DNA of 64,000 nucleotides from Dethiobacter sp. (GCA_018333635.1 JAGXTL010000015.1:1-64000), one strand, 5' to 3'. Shown: positions 27,516 through 38,134, counted from the stretch's first letter. Program-made: numbers and translations. The notes: generated from the letters alone by a model not told the origin.

Positions 27516-28412
27516 TTAATAACCAAGCAAGCGAATCTCCAGTTCCAGATTTACGCCAAACTGTTTTGCCACTTCTTCCCTGGCCATTTCCAGCAGAAAC
27601 CAGACATCGGCGGCGCTGGCATTACCGCAGTTAACAATAAAATTGGCGTGCAGCTCAGAGATCATAGCTCCACCAACTCGCCGCCCCTTTAAACCGGCGG
27701 CTTCAATCAGACGCCCGGCGGAATCATGCGGCGGGTTTTTAAAAATACTGCCGGCATTAGGTTGGAGCGGTTGGTGTTCCCGGCGGAAACGAAGGTGCTG
27801 ACCGCATTTTTTTAGCTCTACTTCCCTTTTCCCCTGCGAAAGTCGCAGTTTGACCCGGCAGACTACAGAACCGGATGTAATGTTGCTTTTGCGGTAAGAC
27901 AAGCCTAGATCCCCCGCAGCAAGACTATGTAGGCTCAGCTTTTCATCGAGAATCAGCGCTTCAGTCAGCACATCGCTGATGGCAGAACCATGTGCGCCCG
28001 CATTCATTACTAAAGCGCCGCCCACCGTACCGGGTATGCCGGCGGCAAAATCAAGTCCTGCCAAGCCGCGCTGGCTGCTTTCACTAGCCAGCCGGGCCAG
28101 CGGCACTGCCGCCCCTGACTCCACACAGCAGTCTCCGTAGACAAACTGCTTAAACTCACCGGCCAGCCGCACCACCGCACCGCGGTACCCCGCATCGCTG
28201 ACCAACAAATTTGTGCCGCTGCCAAGCAGATAAAGCGGTATCTCCTCCTGCCGCAGAGTTGACAGCACAGTCACCAATTCCGTCATTGTCAGCGGTTCTA
28301 CGAATAAATCTGCAGGTCCGCCGATTTTAAACGAGGTATGACGGGACAATACTTCGTCAGTTCGGACTATCCCGCTTACCTGAGCCGCAATTTTTTCCGC
28401 TGTCTTTCTCAT
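27516..28412 (-). CDS. murB: UDP-N-acetylenolpyruvoylglucosamine reductase
   Basis: A 298-residue FAD-dependent reductase acting after MurA. Motifs: HTSFKIGGPADLF, LLGSGTNLLVSDAGYRGAVV, GIPGTVGGALVMNAGAHG, PNAGSIFKNP. The start at 28412 has GGAGGC five bases upstream. An in-frame ATG at 28424 overlaps that site. Confidence 0.97.
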   Translation of the reverse strand: MRKTAEKIAAQVSGIVRTDEVLSRHTSFKIGGPADLFVEPLTMTELVTVLSTLRQEEIPLYLLGSGTNLLVSDAGYRGAVVRLAGEFKQFVYGDCCVESGAAVPLARLASESSQRGLAGLDFAAGIPGTVGGALVMNAGAHGSAISDVLTEALILDEKLSLHSLAAGDLGLSYRKSNITSGSVVCRVKLRLSQGKREVELKKCGQHLRFRREHQPLQPNAGSIFKNPPHDSAGRLIEAAGLKGRRVGGAMISELHANFIVNCGNASAADVWFLLEMAREEVAKQFGVNLELEIRLLGY

Positions 28413-28477
28413 CCATGCCTCCATGCGCCGTACCGGTAGCGTAATTTATAATATGCAAAGGCGGCTGTAGTGTGTTT

Positions 28478-29575
28478 TTATTCTTTCAACTTGCGTATTA
28501 TCTCGGCCATTCGTTCAGCGGCGTCCGGCACACCAAGCACCCGACTTGCCGCAGCCATCTCCTTTAAGCGTTTTTCATCGGCAAGCAGCTCTATCAACAG
28601 CTCAGCCAAAGTCTGACCGCTTAAATGGCTCTCTTTCAGCAAGACGGCTGCGCCCCTCTCCGCAAGAAACTCGGCATTATGTTCCTGGTGATTATTCGTT
28701 ACATTGGGAGACGGCACCAATACCGCCGGCACACCTAATGCGGTAATTTCTGCCAAAGTGGTGGCACCGGCTCGACAGATTAACAAGTCGGTTTTTCTCA
28801 GCAGTTCCGGCAAGTCAGGATGATATGGCAAAATATGCAGACGATTTGGGAAACGGATGGTCAGCGGAGCAAGTTTTGCTGCAAGCTCAGCGAAGTAACG
28901 CTTCCCCGTAATATAGACTGCCTGAGCGTCACCGGCAGCCAACACCTGCACCACTGCCTCAGAGAAAGCCTGGTTAAGCTTAGCCGCTCCGTGGCTGCCA
29001 CCCACACATAAAAATACAGGTCTCTGCGGCCGCAGGAGCACATCATTTGCCCCTTTTCCGCTGGCAGAAGCTGCCTCTGAGGCCCGCGGATTCCCGGTAA
29101 ACACCATCCGTGCCGTCCGCGGAAAATATTCTTCCGTGCCGGGAAAGCTCAGACAAACTCGTCCGGCAATACGGGAGAGCAAAATATTTGTCAGCCCGGG
29201 AATGGAATTTTGTTCATGTATAACTGTAGGTATCCGCAACAAAAAAGCTGCCAGCACTACCGGGCCGGCGACATAACCCCCTGTGCCCACCACCAGATCC
29301 GGCTTAAACAGCCTGATTAACCGCCCTGCGGCAAACACTGCCGCAGCTGCCAAAAACACTGCTCGTCCCGTTTGCAGAGAGAAGCGCCTCTTCATACCCA
29401 CCACCGGAATTGTTTCCAGCCTAAAGCCGGCTGCCGGAATCAGCTCCTTTTCCATGCCGTGCTCCGTCCCCACAAACAAGACTTCTGCCCGCTCTGTGTC
29501 GACCAGATGGCGCGCCAGAGCTAAAGCCGGATAAATATGGCCGCCGGTGCCGCCACCGGCAAACAATATACGCAC
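28478..29575 (-). CDS. murG: Undecaprenyl-PP-MurNAc-pentapeptide GlcNAc transferase
   Basis: A 365-residue GT28 glycosyltransferase that makes lipid II. GGTGGHIYPALALA is the N-terminal donor/acceptor motif and CRAGATTLAEITALGVPAVL is in the UDP-GlcNAc-binding half. It is peripheral on the inner membrane face. Confidence 0.97.
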   Translation of the reverse strand: MRILFAGGGTGGHIYPALALARHLVDTERAEVLFVGTEHGMEKELIPAAGFRLETIPVVGMKRRFSLQTGRAVFLAAAAVFAAGRLIRLFKPDLVVGTGGYVAGPVVLAAFLLRIPTVIHEQNSIPGLTNILLSRIAGRVCLSFPGTEEYFPRTARMVFTGNPRASEAASASGKGANDVLLRPQRPVFLCVGGSHGAAKLNQAFSEAVVQVLAAGDAQAVYITGKRYFAELAAKLAPLTIRFPNRLHILPYHPDLPELLRKTDLLICRAGATTLAEITALGVPAVLVPSPNVTNNHQEHNAEFLAERGAAVLLKESHLSGQTLAELLIELLADEKRLKEMAAASRVLGVPDAAERMAEIIRKLKE

Positions 29576-29590
29576 GGCAAATCAACCCCT

Positions 29591-30706
29591 TTACCTGGAG
29601 TATTTAGAAATATTCAGTAAAATACCGATACTGCTTAAAGTAAAGAACAGCGAAGAACCGCCTGCGCTGATTAACGGCAGATTTATGCCGGTAACCGGGA
29701 TAGAGCCTGTAACTACACCAATATTGATCAGCGCCTGCACGCCAATCATGGCCGTAATCCCCGTAGCAAGCAGGCTGCCGAAAGAGTCGGGAGCCATGAG
29801 CGCCACTTTAAACCCGCGCCACAACAAGAGCAAGTATAGCAGCAGCACGCTGCTCGTGCCGATAAAGCCCAATTCCTCGCCGATTACCGCAAAAATAAAA
29901 TCACTATGCGGTTCAGGCAGGAAAAAGAGTTTCTGCCGCCCCCGTCCAAGCCCCACTCCAAACAGACCGCCTGGACCTAAGGCATAAAGCGATTGAATAA
30001 TCTGGTATCCGGTATTAAGAGGATCAGCCCAGGGATCGAGAAACGACATCATGCGGCGCAAGCGGTAAGGCTCACTGACCATTAAATACAACGAAGCCGG
30101 CAGCGACAGGGCGGCAATTAAGCCTAATTGGTACAAAGGTATGCCCGCGGCAAAAATAATGATCATGATTGTGGCAGCCATGGCCAACGCCGTCCCCAAG
30201 TCAGGCTGCAGCAAAATCAAGATAAAAAACAAGCCCAGTACCGCCAGCACAGGGAAAGGCCCTTCCAGGAATTTGTTCATCCGAATATCTTTTCGTGACA
30301 GATAAGCGGCAGCAAACAATAATAGCGCCACTCTGGCAAGATCGGATGGCTGCCCCGTCAGGCCGCCGACACCAATCCAGCGTCGTGCCGCGTTGATTTC
30401 CACGCCGACTCCGGGAATAAAAACTGCCAGGAGCAGAAAAAGACTTGCCAAAAGCGCCACGTTTACCCAGCGCTTCAGTTTCCTGTAATCATAATTGCTA
30501 AAAAAGAACATTCCCGCCAAACCCAGCAAAGCCCAGATCGCCTGGCGGCGCAAATGGAAAAAAGAATCCCCCCGCCCTGCTTCCGCAATCCAGAGACTGG
30601 AGCTGAAGACCATGACGATACCGAAAGACACAAGGGTCAAGGTTGTGAATAGAATTATAAAATCAGCTTCTTTTGTTTTGATGTTCCGGCTGATCCTCCC
30701 GGCCAT
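29591..30706 (-). CDS. ftsW: FtsW/SpoVE-family lipid II polymerase
   Basis: A 371-residue SEDS-family glycosyltransferase with about ten membrane segments. Motifs: KRWVNVALLASLFLL, PSDLARVALLLFAAAYL, LLQPDLGTALAMAATIMII and AVIGEELGFIGTSSVLLLYL. It pairs with the SpoVD-type transpeptidase encoded upstream. FtsW and SpoVE cannot be separated on sequence alone. Confidence 0.93.
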   Translation of the reverse strand: MAGRISRNIKTKEADFIILFTTLTLVSFGIVMVFSSSLWIAEAGRGDSFFHLRRQAIWALLGLAGMFFFSNYDYRKLKRWVNVALLASLFLLLAVFIPGVGVEINAARRWIGVGGLTGQPSDLARVALLLFAAAYLSRKDIRMNKFLEGPFPVLAVLGLFFILILLQPDLGTALAMAATIMIIIFAAGIPLYQLGLIAALSLPASLYLMVSEPYRLRRMMSFLDPWADPLNTGYQIIQSLYALGPGGLFGVGLGRGRQKLFFLPEPHSDFIFAVIGEELGFIGTSSVLLLYLLLLWRGFKVALMAPDSFGSLLATGITAMIGVQALINIGVVTGSIPVTGINLPLISAGGSSLFFTLSSIGILLNISKYSR

Positions 30707-30709
30707 CTC

Positions 30710-32080
30710 TTATCCCCCCAGCTCCCTGACTGCCTTTTTAAACCGCTCTCCCCGTTCTTCAAAACTGCTAAACATATCCCAGGAAGCACAGGCGGGCGAC
30801 AAGAGCACAGCCTCACCCGGCTTTGCTTGCCGATAAGCGATGCCTACCGCCTCTTCCAAAGAAGCGGCTGAAGAATAAGCGGCAAAACCTGCCTCATCAA
30901 AGGCGGCAGTTAAGCGCTTTGCCACCTGCCCAATCACTACAACATGAGAAACATATTCCTTCACCGCTGCGGCAAATACAGCAAAATCAGCGCCTTTATC
31001 ATATCCGCCCGCAATAAGCACTTTCTTCCCCGGCAGTGCGCTTAAGGCCTTCATAGCGGCATCAGTATTTGTTCCTTTGGAATCATTGACGAAATGAACG
31101 CCGTTTACACACCCCAGATATTCTAAACGATGAGGAACGCCGGGGAAGCGACGCAAGACAGCCGCAATAACCTCCGCCCCGACCCCGCCAAGCCAAGCCA
31201 GCAACGAAGCTGCCAAAGCATTCTCTTGATTATGTGTCCCCGGTATACATATCTCCTCCTGATGGCAAAGAACTGCTTCCCGCTCGCCGTCCCGTAACAC
31301 CAGGAAACCGTCACGCAAAAACGCGCCGCGCGCCACTTCCTGTCGGCGACTAAAGAAATAAACCTGGGAAATAGTCTGCTCTCTTAAAGCAAAAGCCTCA
31401 GGGTCATCAGCATTTAAAACTAAGATATCCGCCGGTCCTTGATTAGCGAAAATTCTTGTTTTCGCTTCCCTGTAAGCCGCCATACTGCAGTGACGGTCAA
31501 GATGGTCAGGCGAAATATTTAAGATGGCTGCTAACTGCGGACGGAAAGCGTCGGTCCCTTCCAGTTGGAAGCTGCTCAATTCCGCCACCACAACCTCAGG
31601 CTGCTCTCCGGCTAAGACTACTGCCGAGAGCGGAAAGCCGATATTGCCGGCTACAGCCGTCTTTTTCCCGGCAGCTCTGTACATTTCCCCGGTCAATGCG
31701 GTAGTCGTTGTTTTTCCGTTGGTGCCGGTAATTGCAACAAGCAAACATGCCAGTTTCCGGTATGCCAGTTCCACTTCTGCGATCACCGCAATACCCAGCT
31801 CCCTGGCCCTGATAAGCGGCGGCAGGTTATCAGGTATCCCCGGACTTTTTACCACCAAGACCACATCTTCATTAACAATCTCTGCTGGATGACCTCCGCC
31901 GACAATACTTAACGCGTCATTAGGCAGCAACGTCTCCAGTTCCCGCCTTAACTCGGCAAACGGCCGGCAATCATTGACTGTCACCAAAGCGCCCTGCTGC
32001 AACAGCAGCTTGGCGCTGGCTGCGCCGCTTCTGGCGGCACCTATAACCACCGTCTGTTTTCCTTCCAGTTTCAGCAACAC
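30710..32080 (-). CDS. murD: UDP-N-acetylmuramoylalanine-D-glutamate ligase
   Basis: A 456-residue Mur ligase adding D-Glu. The P-loop is AITGTNGKTTTTAL, with NISPDHLDRHCSM and VHFVNDSKGTNTDAA downstream. The start is GTG with GAGAGGAAG upstream. Confidence 0.97.
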   Translation of the reverse strand: MLLKLEGKQTVVIGAARSGAASAKLLLQQGALVTVNDCRPFAELRRELETLLPNDALSIVGGGHPAEIVNEDVVLVVKSPGIPDNLPPLIRARELGIAVIAEVELAYRKLACLLVAITGTNGKTTTTALTGEMYRAAGKKTAVAGNIGFPLSAVVLAGEQPEVVVAELSSFQLEGTDAFRPQLAAILNISPDHLDRHCSMAAYREAKTRIFANQGPADILVLNADDPEAFALREQTISQVYFFSRRQEVARGAFLRDGFLVLRDGEREAVLCHQEEICIPGTHNQENALAASLLAWLGGVGAEVIAAVLRRFPGVPHRLEYLGCVNGVHFVNDSKGTNTDAAMKALSALPGKKVLIAGGYDKGADFAVFAAAVKEYVSHVVVIGQVAKRLTAAFDEAGFAAYSSAASLEEAVGIAYRQAKPGEAVLLSPACASWDMFSSFEERGERFKKAVRELGG

Positions 32081-32093
32081 TTATCTTCCTCTC

Positions 32094-33056
32094 CTACAAC
32101 GCTCCCAACTCCAACAAACCTACTACGGCAAACATAAAGCCTAACGCCCAAAAACCTGTGACGACCCGCCACTCACCATGTCCGCCCAGTTCATAATGAT
32201 GGTGGAGAGGGCTCATCCGGAAAACCCTTTTACCGGTCAACTTAAAAAAGATTACCTGAATAATCACAGATAGAGTTTCCAGCACAAACACTCCGCCGAT
32301 AATGACAAGATAAAGTTCTGATTTAGTCAGCACAGCCATGGAAGCCAACGCACCGCCTAGTGCCAGAGAACCGACATCCCCCATGAAAACACGCGCAGGA
32401 TGCAGATTATAAATCAAAAAAGCGAACACTCCGCCGATCATCGCTGCGCCAAATTGAGCAAGGGCAAGCGACTCCTGGGCCTCGGCCAAAATCGTGTAAG
32501 CTAGAAATGCCAAAATAGCAGTACCTGCTGCCAGCCCGTCAATGCCATCCGTCAAATTGACGGCATTAGTCGTGCCGAGGAAAAACAAGACAAGAAAGAA
32601 AAAATAACCCATTTCTCCCAGATCAACAGCGGCTGCAGTAAAAGGAATCTCCAGCGCCGTGCTCCCTCCCAGCCCACGCCAGGCAATGAAAAACAACACC
32701 ACCAGCAAAAGCTGGCCGAGCAGTTTGCTGCGCGCTTTAAGCCCCAATGACTGTTTGCGCACCACTTTCAGATAATCATCAAAAAAACCCACCATTCCGT
32801 TACCAAGTGTCATCAGCACAGCTAAGTAGAGCGGCATAGTTTGCGGTGCGAAAATCATTACGGGCGGCAAAAAAGATAACAGAAAAATTACGCCGCCCAT
32901 GGTGGGAGTCCCTGCTTTTTTAAAGTGTTTGCGCGGTCCATCCTCCCTGATCTGTTGTCCCAGATCTAATTGTCGAAAGAGACGAATAAACAGCGGGGCC
33001 AGAACAATCCCCGCCAAAAAAGCCCCTAAAGCTGTCTGTGTTAAAACTTGGTTCAT
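32094..33056 (-). CDS. mraY: Phospho-MurNAc-pentapeptide transferase
   Basis: A 320-residue polytopic enzyme that links UDP-MurNAc-pentapeptide to undecaprenyl phosphate (lipid I). Conserved cytoplasmic loops are seen: RKHFKKAGTPTMGGVIFL, NAVNLTDGIDGLAAG, VFMGDVGSLALGGAL and MSPLHHHYELGG. It overlaps the murF stop by four bases. Confidence 0.98.
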   Translation of the reverse strand: MNQVLTQTALGAFLAGIVLAPLFIRLFRQLDLGQQIREDGPRKHFKKAGTPTMGGVIFLLSFLPPVMIFAPQTMPLYLAVLMTLGNGMVGFFDDYLKVVRKQSLGLKARSKLLGQLLLVVLFFIAWRGLGGSTALEIPFTAAAVDLGEMGYFFFLVLFFLGTTNAVNLTDGIDGLAAGTAILAFLAYTILAEAQESLALAQFGAAMIGGVFAFLIYNLHPARVFMGDVGSLALGGALASMAVLTKSELYLVIIGGVFVLETLSVIIQVIFFKLTGKRVFRMSPLHHHYELGGHGEWRVVTGFWALGFMFAVVGLLELGAL

Positions 33057-34447
33057 CTTTCCCCCTCCAACAACTCCACCAAAACATCTTCCATTCGCAT
33101 GCCACGAGACCCCTTCAGCAACACCCAGTCCCCGGAACCGGCTAGTTGAACAATCAGATTTGCGGCAGCGCTGTGAGATTCGGGTCGAAACACCCGCCCG
33201 GCCGGATAGCCGGCGGCTATGGCAGCATCGGCAATCATTTGCGCGCGTCCGCCCAAGACAATTAAGGCATCCAAGGCGTGAGCAGCCACTATATTGCCAA
33301 TTTTTCTGTGTCCTTCCTCCTCCAGACAGCCTAGCTCCAACATGTCGCCCAGCACCGCGACTTTTTTTACGGCGTCTCCCGCCTGCTCCAGCAAAACGTC
33401 TATGGCTGCCGCCATCGATGTAGGGCTGGCGTTATAGGCATCATTTAGTATATTGATCCCCGCCGGGGTCACTACCTTCTCCAAGCGCATCTCACTTGAA
33501 GATACGTGAGCTAACCCGGCAGTAAATTCTTCATCTTTCAACCCCAGCAATCTGCCTACTGCTAACGCCGCCATTAAATTGCTGATATTATGACGTCCGG
33601 GAAGGGGAGAAAACAGTGTCAGCGGCGCATACCCGACCTGTTCAATCTTTGCACCCATCCTCCCGTTAACTATGCCTGAAGCAACGCAGCGCACGGTGGC
33701 AGCCGCGGAAAAACCAAACGTAATCACCTGAGCGCCGACTTGCTCTAAATATGGCGCAAGCAACGGTTCGTCAGCGTTTGCTACTACCGTCCCACTGAGC
33801 GGAACGTGGGGAAAAAGTTCACATTTTGCCTTGGCGATTCCCTGACGGCTGCCCACCGTTGCCAAATGTGCTTCACCTATATTGGTAATTACCGCAATGC
33901 TCGGCCGAGCAAGTCGTGCCAGCAGGTCAATTTCTCCAAATCCGCTCATGCCCATTTCCAGCACGGCCGCCTGGTGGCTAAAATCAAGCCGTGAGAGCAT
34001 CAGTGGCAACCCAAGATGATTGTTTAAATTTCCCTGCGTTTTTAATACATTCAATCTGACAGAGAGAGCTGCCGCTATCAGTTCTTTGGTAGTAGTTTTT
34101 CCCACTGAGCCTGTAACAGCTACCACCGGCAGCACAAACTTTTGCCGGTATACTGCTGCCAACTGCTGCAGTGCCAAAAGCGGGCTGGACACTGCGATGA
34201 CCGTCATCCCCTCCGGATAAGAAACAGTTCTTCCCAAAGATGAAAAACAGCCAATAGCACCCTTCTGAGCTGCTTGCGCGATAAATTCATGTCCATCCGC
34301 CCTGCTTCCGGCAAGCGGCACAAAAAAATCAGCCGCCAAAATAACCCGCGAATCAATACTTAGCCTGTTTACTCTTTTCTCTGGCAATACGGGGACAAGC
34401 AGCTTGCCGTCAACTGCCGCGCAAATCTCCCTTAGTGTCATCTCCAT
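33053..34447 (-). CDS. murF: UDP-MurNAc-tripeptide-D-Ala-D-Ala ligase
   Basis: A 464-residue Mur ligase adding D-Ala-D-Ala. The P-loop is AVTGSVGKTTTKELIA. Further: TQGNLNNHLGLPL, ITNIGEAHLATVGS, ILNDAYNASPTSMAAAIDVL. The ATG lies 38 bases inside the murE 3' end, with GGGGAG upstream. Confidence 0.97.
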   Translation of the reverse strand: MEMTLREICAAVDGKLLVPVLPEKRVNRLSIDSRVILAADFFVPLAGSRADGHEFIAQAAQKGAIGCFSSLGRTVSYPEGMTVIAVSSPLLALQQLAAVYRQKFVLPVVAVTGSVGKTTTKELIAAALSVRLNVLKTQGNLNNHLGLPLMLSRLDFSHQAAVLEMGMSGFGEIDLLARLARPSIAVITNIGEAHLATVGSRQGIAKAKCELFPHVPLSGTVVANADEPLLAPYLEQVGAQVITFGFSAAATVRCVASGIVNGRMGAKIEQVGYAPLTLFSPLPGRHNISNLMAALAVGRLLGLKDEEFTAGLAHVSSSEMRLEKVVTPAGINILNDAYNASPTSMAAAIDVLLEQAGDAVKKVAVLGDMLELGCLEEEGHRKIGNIVAAHALDALIVLGGRAQMIADAAIAAGYPAGRVFRPESHSAAANLIVQLAGSGDWVLLKGSRGMRMEDVLVELLEGER

Positions 34448-35936
34448 AGCTTTCTCCCCGCCTTTGAATCAGTTCCCTGGCAACCTGCCGATCGTCAAAG
34501 GAAATAGTTTTATCAGCAAATATCTGGGTTGTTTCATGTCCTTTGCCGGCAATCACCACAATATCGTCTGCCTGTGCAAGTTCCAGCGCCCGCGCGATGG
34601 CATTCTTCCTGTCGGGCTGAATTTCAAAACCGCCCGCGCCTATGGTTCGCTGCAGCCCCGGCAGTATTTCGGCGATAATTGCTTGCGGTTCTTCCGTCCG
34701 CGGATTGTCCGAGGTAACTACGCAATAGTCGCTGTATCTACCAGCCTCTTCACCCATCAACGGCCGCTTTGTGCGGTCACGATCACCGCCGCAGCCAAAG
34801 ACAGTCAACACCCTGGCAGGCGCAAATTCCCGCACAGCCCGCAAAACATTTGCCAAACCATCAGGCGTATGGGCGTAATCGACAATCACGGTATAATCCT
34901 GACCTGCATCAACCAACTCAAAGCGGCCGGGGATTCCGCTCACACCCTCCAATACGCTTATAATCTGTTCAAGAGGCAAGCCCTCCAGATAGCCTGCTGC
35001 TATCGCCGCCAAGGCATTGTAAACAGAAAACAGGCCGGTCATTTTCAGCCTAACTGATGCGGAACCTCCCGGCGTATCCACCGTGAAGCTGACGCCTTCC
35101 CGCAAGACCTGGACTGCGGACGCACGAATATGACAGCGGGGAGAGAGGCCGTAAAGCAGCACTTCCGCCGGGGTCTGGTCCGCAAAATGTGCCCAGTGCG
35201 CATCATCTCCGTTAACTACAGCCCGGCGTGAGCGACTTTCCTTCAACGGAAATGAGCCCAGCGAGGAAAAAAGCTTGATCTTGCTTCCTAAATAATGTTC
35301 GAAAGTCTGGTGAAAGTCTAGATGATCTTCTGTCACATTTGTCAAGACCACCGTATCAAAATCACAGCCAATCGTTCTTTGTAAAGCCAACGCATGAGAA
35401 GAAACCTCCATCGTGGCGTGGGTCACACCTGCTGAGCGCATCCTGCGCAACAGCGCTTGCAACTCATTTGCTTCCGGTGTAGTAGCCAAGGAAGGATATT
35501 CTACACCGCCAATATGATAGCGTACCGTGCCAATCAGACCGGTGACGGCCCCACTACTTGCCAGCAGCGCATCAATTAAATGTGTAACCGTTGTTTTTCC
35601 GTTTGTACCTGTCACACCGGTCAGCACCAATTCTCGCGAGGGATAGTCATAAAAATGAGCCGCGAGGAGTGCTAACGCCATTCTTATTTCCGGCACCCTG
35701 ACTAACGTGACGGACGTCTCCACTTCAGGCAGATCGGTAACTACCGCCACGGCACCCGCAGCTTCCGCCTCCGCCATATAACGCTTACCGTGCGAACGGG
35801 CACCGGGCAGGCAAAAAAACAAATCTCCCGGCTTGACTTGGCCGGAATGATAAGCAAGCCCGTTCACTGCTATCTCAACGGGCCCCCGTACCTCTTTATG
35901 AAGTAGAACCTTGACGAGTTCGGCAAGAGTTTTCAT
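34410..35936 (-). CDS. murE: UDP-MurNAc-Ala-D-Glu meso-diaminopimelate ligase
   Basis: A 508-residue Mur ligase. The P-loop is GVTGTNGKTTVTHLID. The specificity loop SDNPRTEEP has the DNPR motif of meso-diaminopimelate enzymes, so the wall is predicted to be the DAP type. The C-terminal 12 residues are encoded by bases shared with murF in another frame. Confidence 0.97.
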   Translation of the reverse strand: MKTLAELVKVLLHKEVRGPVEIAVNGLAYHSGQVKPGDLFFCLPGARSHGKRYMAEAEAAGAVAVVTDLPEVETSVTLVRVPEIRMALALLAAHFYDYPSRELVLTGVTGTNGKTTVTHLIDALLASSGAVTGLIGTVRYHIGGVEYPSLATTPEANELQALLRRMRSAGVTHATMEVSSHALALQRTIGCDFDTVVLTNVTEDHLDFHQTFEHYLGSKIKLFSSLGSFPLKESRSRRAVVNGDDAHWAHFADQTPAEVLLYGLSPRCHIRASAVQVLREGVSFTVDTPGGSASVRLKMTGLFSVYNALAAIAAGYLEGLPLEQIISVLEGVSGIPGRFELVDAGQDYTVIVDYAHTPDGLANVLRAVREFAPARVLTVFGCGGDRDRTKRPLMGEEAGRYSDYCVVTSDNPRTEEPQAIIAEILPGLQRTIGAGGFEIQPDRKNAIARALELAQADDIVVIAGKGHETTQIFADKTISFDDRQVARELIQRRGESYGDDTKGDLRGS

Positions 35937-36019
35937 GCTCCTAGTATTCCCCCCTCACTGCCGCAATCATGCCTCTGAAATCAATAGTTTTACAGCAACG
36001 CAAGGCGCCCCGGCGACGC

Positions 36020-38134
36020 CTATCTCTCCTCTTCCCTTTCGCCGGGAGTAACAAATTTTACATTAATGATGGTATCTTTCGGTACCAGTGATTGCGGCTC
36101 CGGATCCTGGCTCACTGCCATGCCGGACCCGCTACCGTTCATCCTTAAACCAAGCCAGCCCAATATTTCTCCAGCCTCACGCATCGTTTTCCCAGTCAGA
36201 GCAGGCACAAGCACTTCGCTTTGTGTCCCCGCTCCGCCAAGATGAATCAATATTTGCGTATGCAGCGGCACTTTTGCCCCTGCCTTAGGCGTCTGATTCA
36301 AGATTTCCCCGCCGCTGCCAATAAAACGTATCCGCAGTCCGGCTGTATCCAGAAGCGCGCTGGCCTCATCCACCGTCAAGCCTACTAAGTCAGGCACGTT
36401 CACCATTTTGGGCGGCACATTTTCCGTATTGCCTGCCGGCGGAATATCTAAATATGCCAAAATGCGCTCCATCATTTGCTTAAACATCGGCGCCGCCACA
36501 AGAGAGCCCCACTGCACCCCGACCTGCGGCGCATCGACAGCAATGTAAATCAATACTTGCGGATCTTCGGCAGGGGCAAAACCGATAAAAGAAAGAATAT
36601 ATTCCCCGGCAATATAACGGCCGTCAGCGCCTATCTTCTGTGCTGTCCCAGTCTTTCCTGCCAGCCGGTAGCCTTCTATAAAGGCGTTAATCCCGCTGCC
36701 CTCAGTAACGACCAGCTCCATAATCCTAGTTACTTCCCGGGCAGTTTCGCCGGAAACAACACGCCGCACCACTTGAGGTTCATTCTTGCGAACTATGGCT
36801 CCTTGGCTGTCTCGAATCTCCCTGACTACGTAAGGCCGCATCAGATAACCGCCATTAGCCATAGCCGCCACTGCCATCACCTGCTGCAGCGGCGTAACAG
36901 AAATACCCTGCCCGAAGGTTGTGGTCGCTGCCTCCACCGGCCCTAATTGTTCCGGTGTAAACAAAATGCCCACACCTTCACCGATGGCGTCAATGCCCGA
37001 ACGCTGACCGAAACCAAAAGCCTCTATATACTGTAAAAGCTTCGGCGCAGTAATCCGCTGGCCTAAGGTGATAAAACCGGGATTACAGGAACCTAAGACG
37101 ACTTCGGTAAAATCAATCGCTCCATGTCCGCCCCGGCTCCTGGTCCAGCAACCGATTATTCTGCCGGCCACCACCGTTGATCCCGCACAATAAAAGCCCT
37201 CATTAGCACGGAATTGGCCTTCTTCAATGGCAGCCGCCAGCGTTACCAGTTTAAAAGTGGACCCCGGCTCAAAAGTGTCGGTGATGGGCGAGAGCCGCCA
37301 ATTCTTCTCCGGGTAATCAGCAAAATTATTCGGATTAAAACTCGGGGTGCCGGCGATAGCTAAAACCTCGCCGCTTCGAGGATCTAAGGCAATCACATTG
37401 ATTCCCTTAGGCTGCAGTTCCAGCATCGTTCGTTCCATTTCCTGCTCGACAATAAACTGGATATTGCGATCAATAGTTAAAAAGAGATCGTTGCCATCGA
37501 GCGGCGGTGTATAATTCTGCACACCCTGCGGGATTTGGCGACCCAATCCGTCGCTTTCAAAAGTTATCAACCCGTCCCGGCCTCTTAGTTCCTGCTCATA
37601 CTTATATTCCAGCCCGCTTCTCCCGTCATCAAGCCCCATAAAACCAATCAGCTGGGAGGCCAGATTATTGTGCGGGTAGTAGCGCTTAGGTTCCAAAGTA
37701 AAACGGATACCGGCAAGCTCCAGCTTGCGTATTTCCAAAGCAGCTTCCTCGCTTATTTTGCGCCGCAGGTAAACGCCTCCTGTTCTTCTGCTCAACCGCT
37801 CAAGCAAAACGGCCTCATCAAGAGCCAGGATTGGAGCCAATAAACGCGCCGCTTCTTCTTTATCTGTGATTTGCGCCGGATAAGCCAGCACAGATACCGA
37901 GCTGGCACTACCCGCCAAAAGCCTCCCGCTTCGGTCGAAAATATCACCGCGTGGCGCAATCACCCGTTCTCTGCGCATGAGCTGATCCCAGGCCTTCGCC
38001 CGCAAATCTCCCGCAATCACGACCTGAATCCAAAACAAGCGCAACGTCAGCGCAAAAACCGCCAGAACGGCACAACCGAAAAGAAAGATTAGTCTTCTGC
38101 GCACAGTCGTGCTTGCTACTGTGTTTCGTTTCAA
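36020..38134 (-). CDS. spoVD: SpoVD/FtsI-type penicillin-binding protein with PASTA domains
   Basis: A 704-residue class B transpeptidase. One N-terminal membrane anchor (residues 13-40) precedes the dimerisation domain and the transpeptidase domain with S292 in GSTFK, SCN (349-351) and KTG (494-496). Two PASTA domains follow at about 576-635 and 642-700. PASTA tails are found on SpoVD and on clostridial division PBPs. As it is the only class B PBP in the cluster it may serve division too. The start is TTG with a GGAGGGTTA-type site. Confidence 0.95.
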   Translation of the reverse strand: MKRNTVASTTVRRRLIFLFGCAVLAVFALTLRLFWIQVVIAGDLRAKAWDQLMRRERVIAPRGDIFDRSGRLLAGSASSVSVLAYPAQITDKEEAARLLAPILALDEAVLLERLSRRTGGVYLRRKISEEAALEIRKLELAGIRFTLEPKRYYPHNNLASQLIGFMGLDDGRSGLEYKYEQELRGRDGLITFESDGLGRQIPQGVQNYTPPLDGNDLFLTIDRNIQFIVEQEMERTMLELQPKGINVIALDPRSGEVLAIAGTPSFNPNNFADYPEKNWRLSPITDTFEPGSTFKLVTLAAAIEEGQFRANEGFYCAGSTVVAGRIIGCWTRSRGGHGAIDFTEVVLGSCNPGFITLGQRITAPKLLQYIEAFGFGQRSGIDAIGEGVGILFTPEQLGPVEAATTTFGQGISVTPLQQVMAVAAMANGGYLMRPYVVREIRDSQGAIVRKNEPQVVRRVVSGETAREVTRIMELVVTEGSGINAFIEGYRLAGKTGTAQKIGADGRYIAGEYILSFIGFAPAEDPQVLIYIAVDAPQVGVQWGSLVAAPMFKQMMERILAYLDIPPAGNTENVPPKMVNVPDLVGLTVDEASALLDTAGLRIRFIGSGGEILNQTPKAGAKVPLHTQILIHLGGAGTQSEVLVPALTGKTMREAGEILGWLGLRMNGSGSGMAVSQDPEPQSLVPKDTIINVKFVTPGEREEER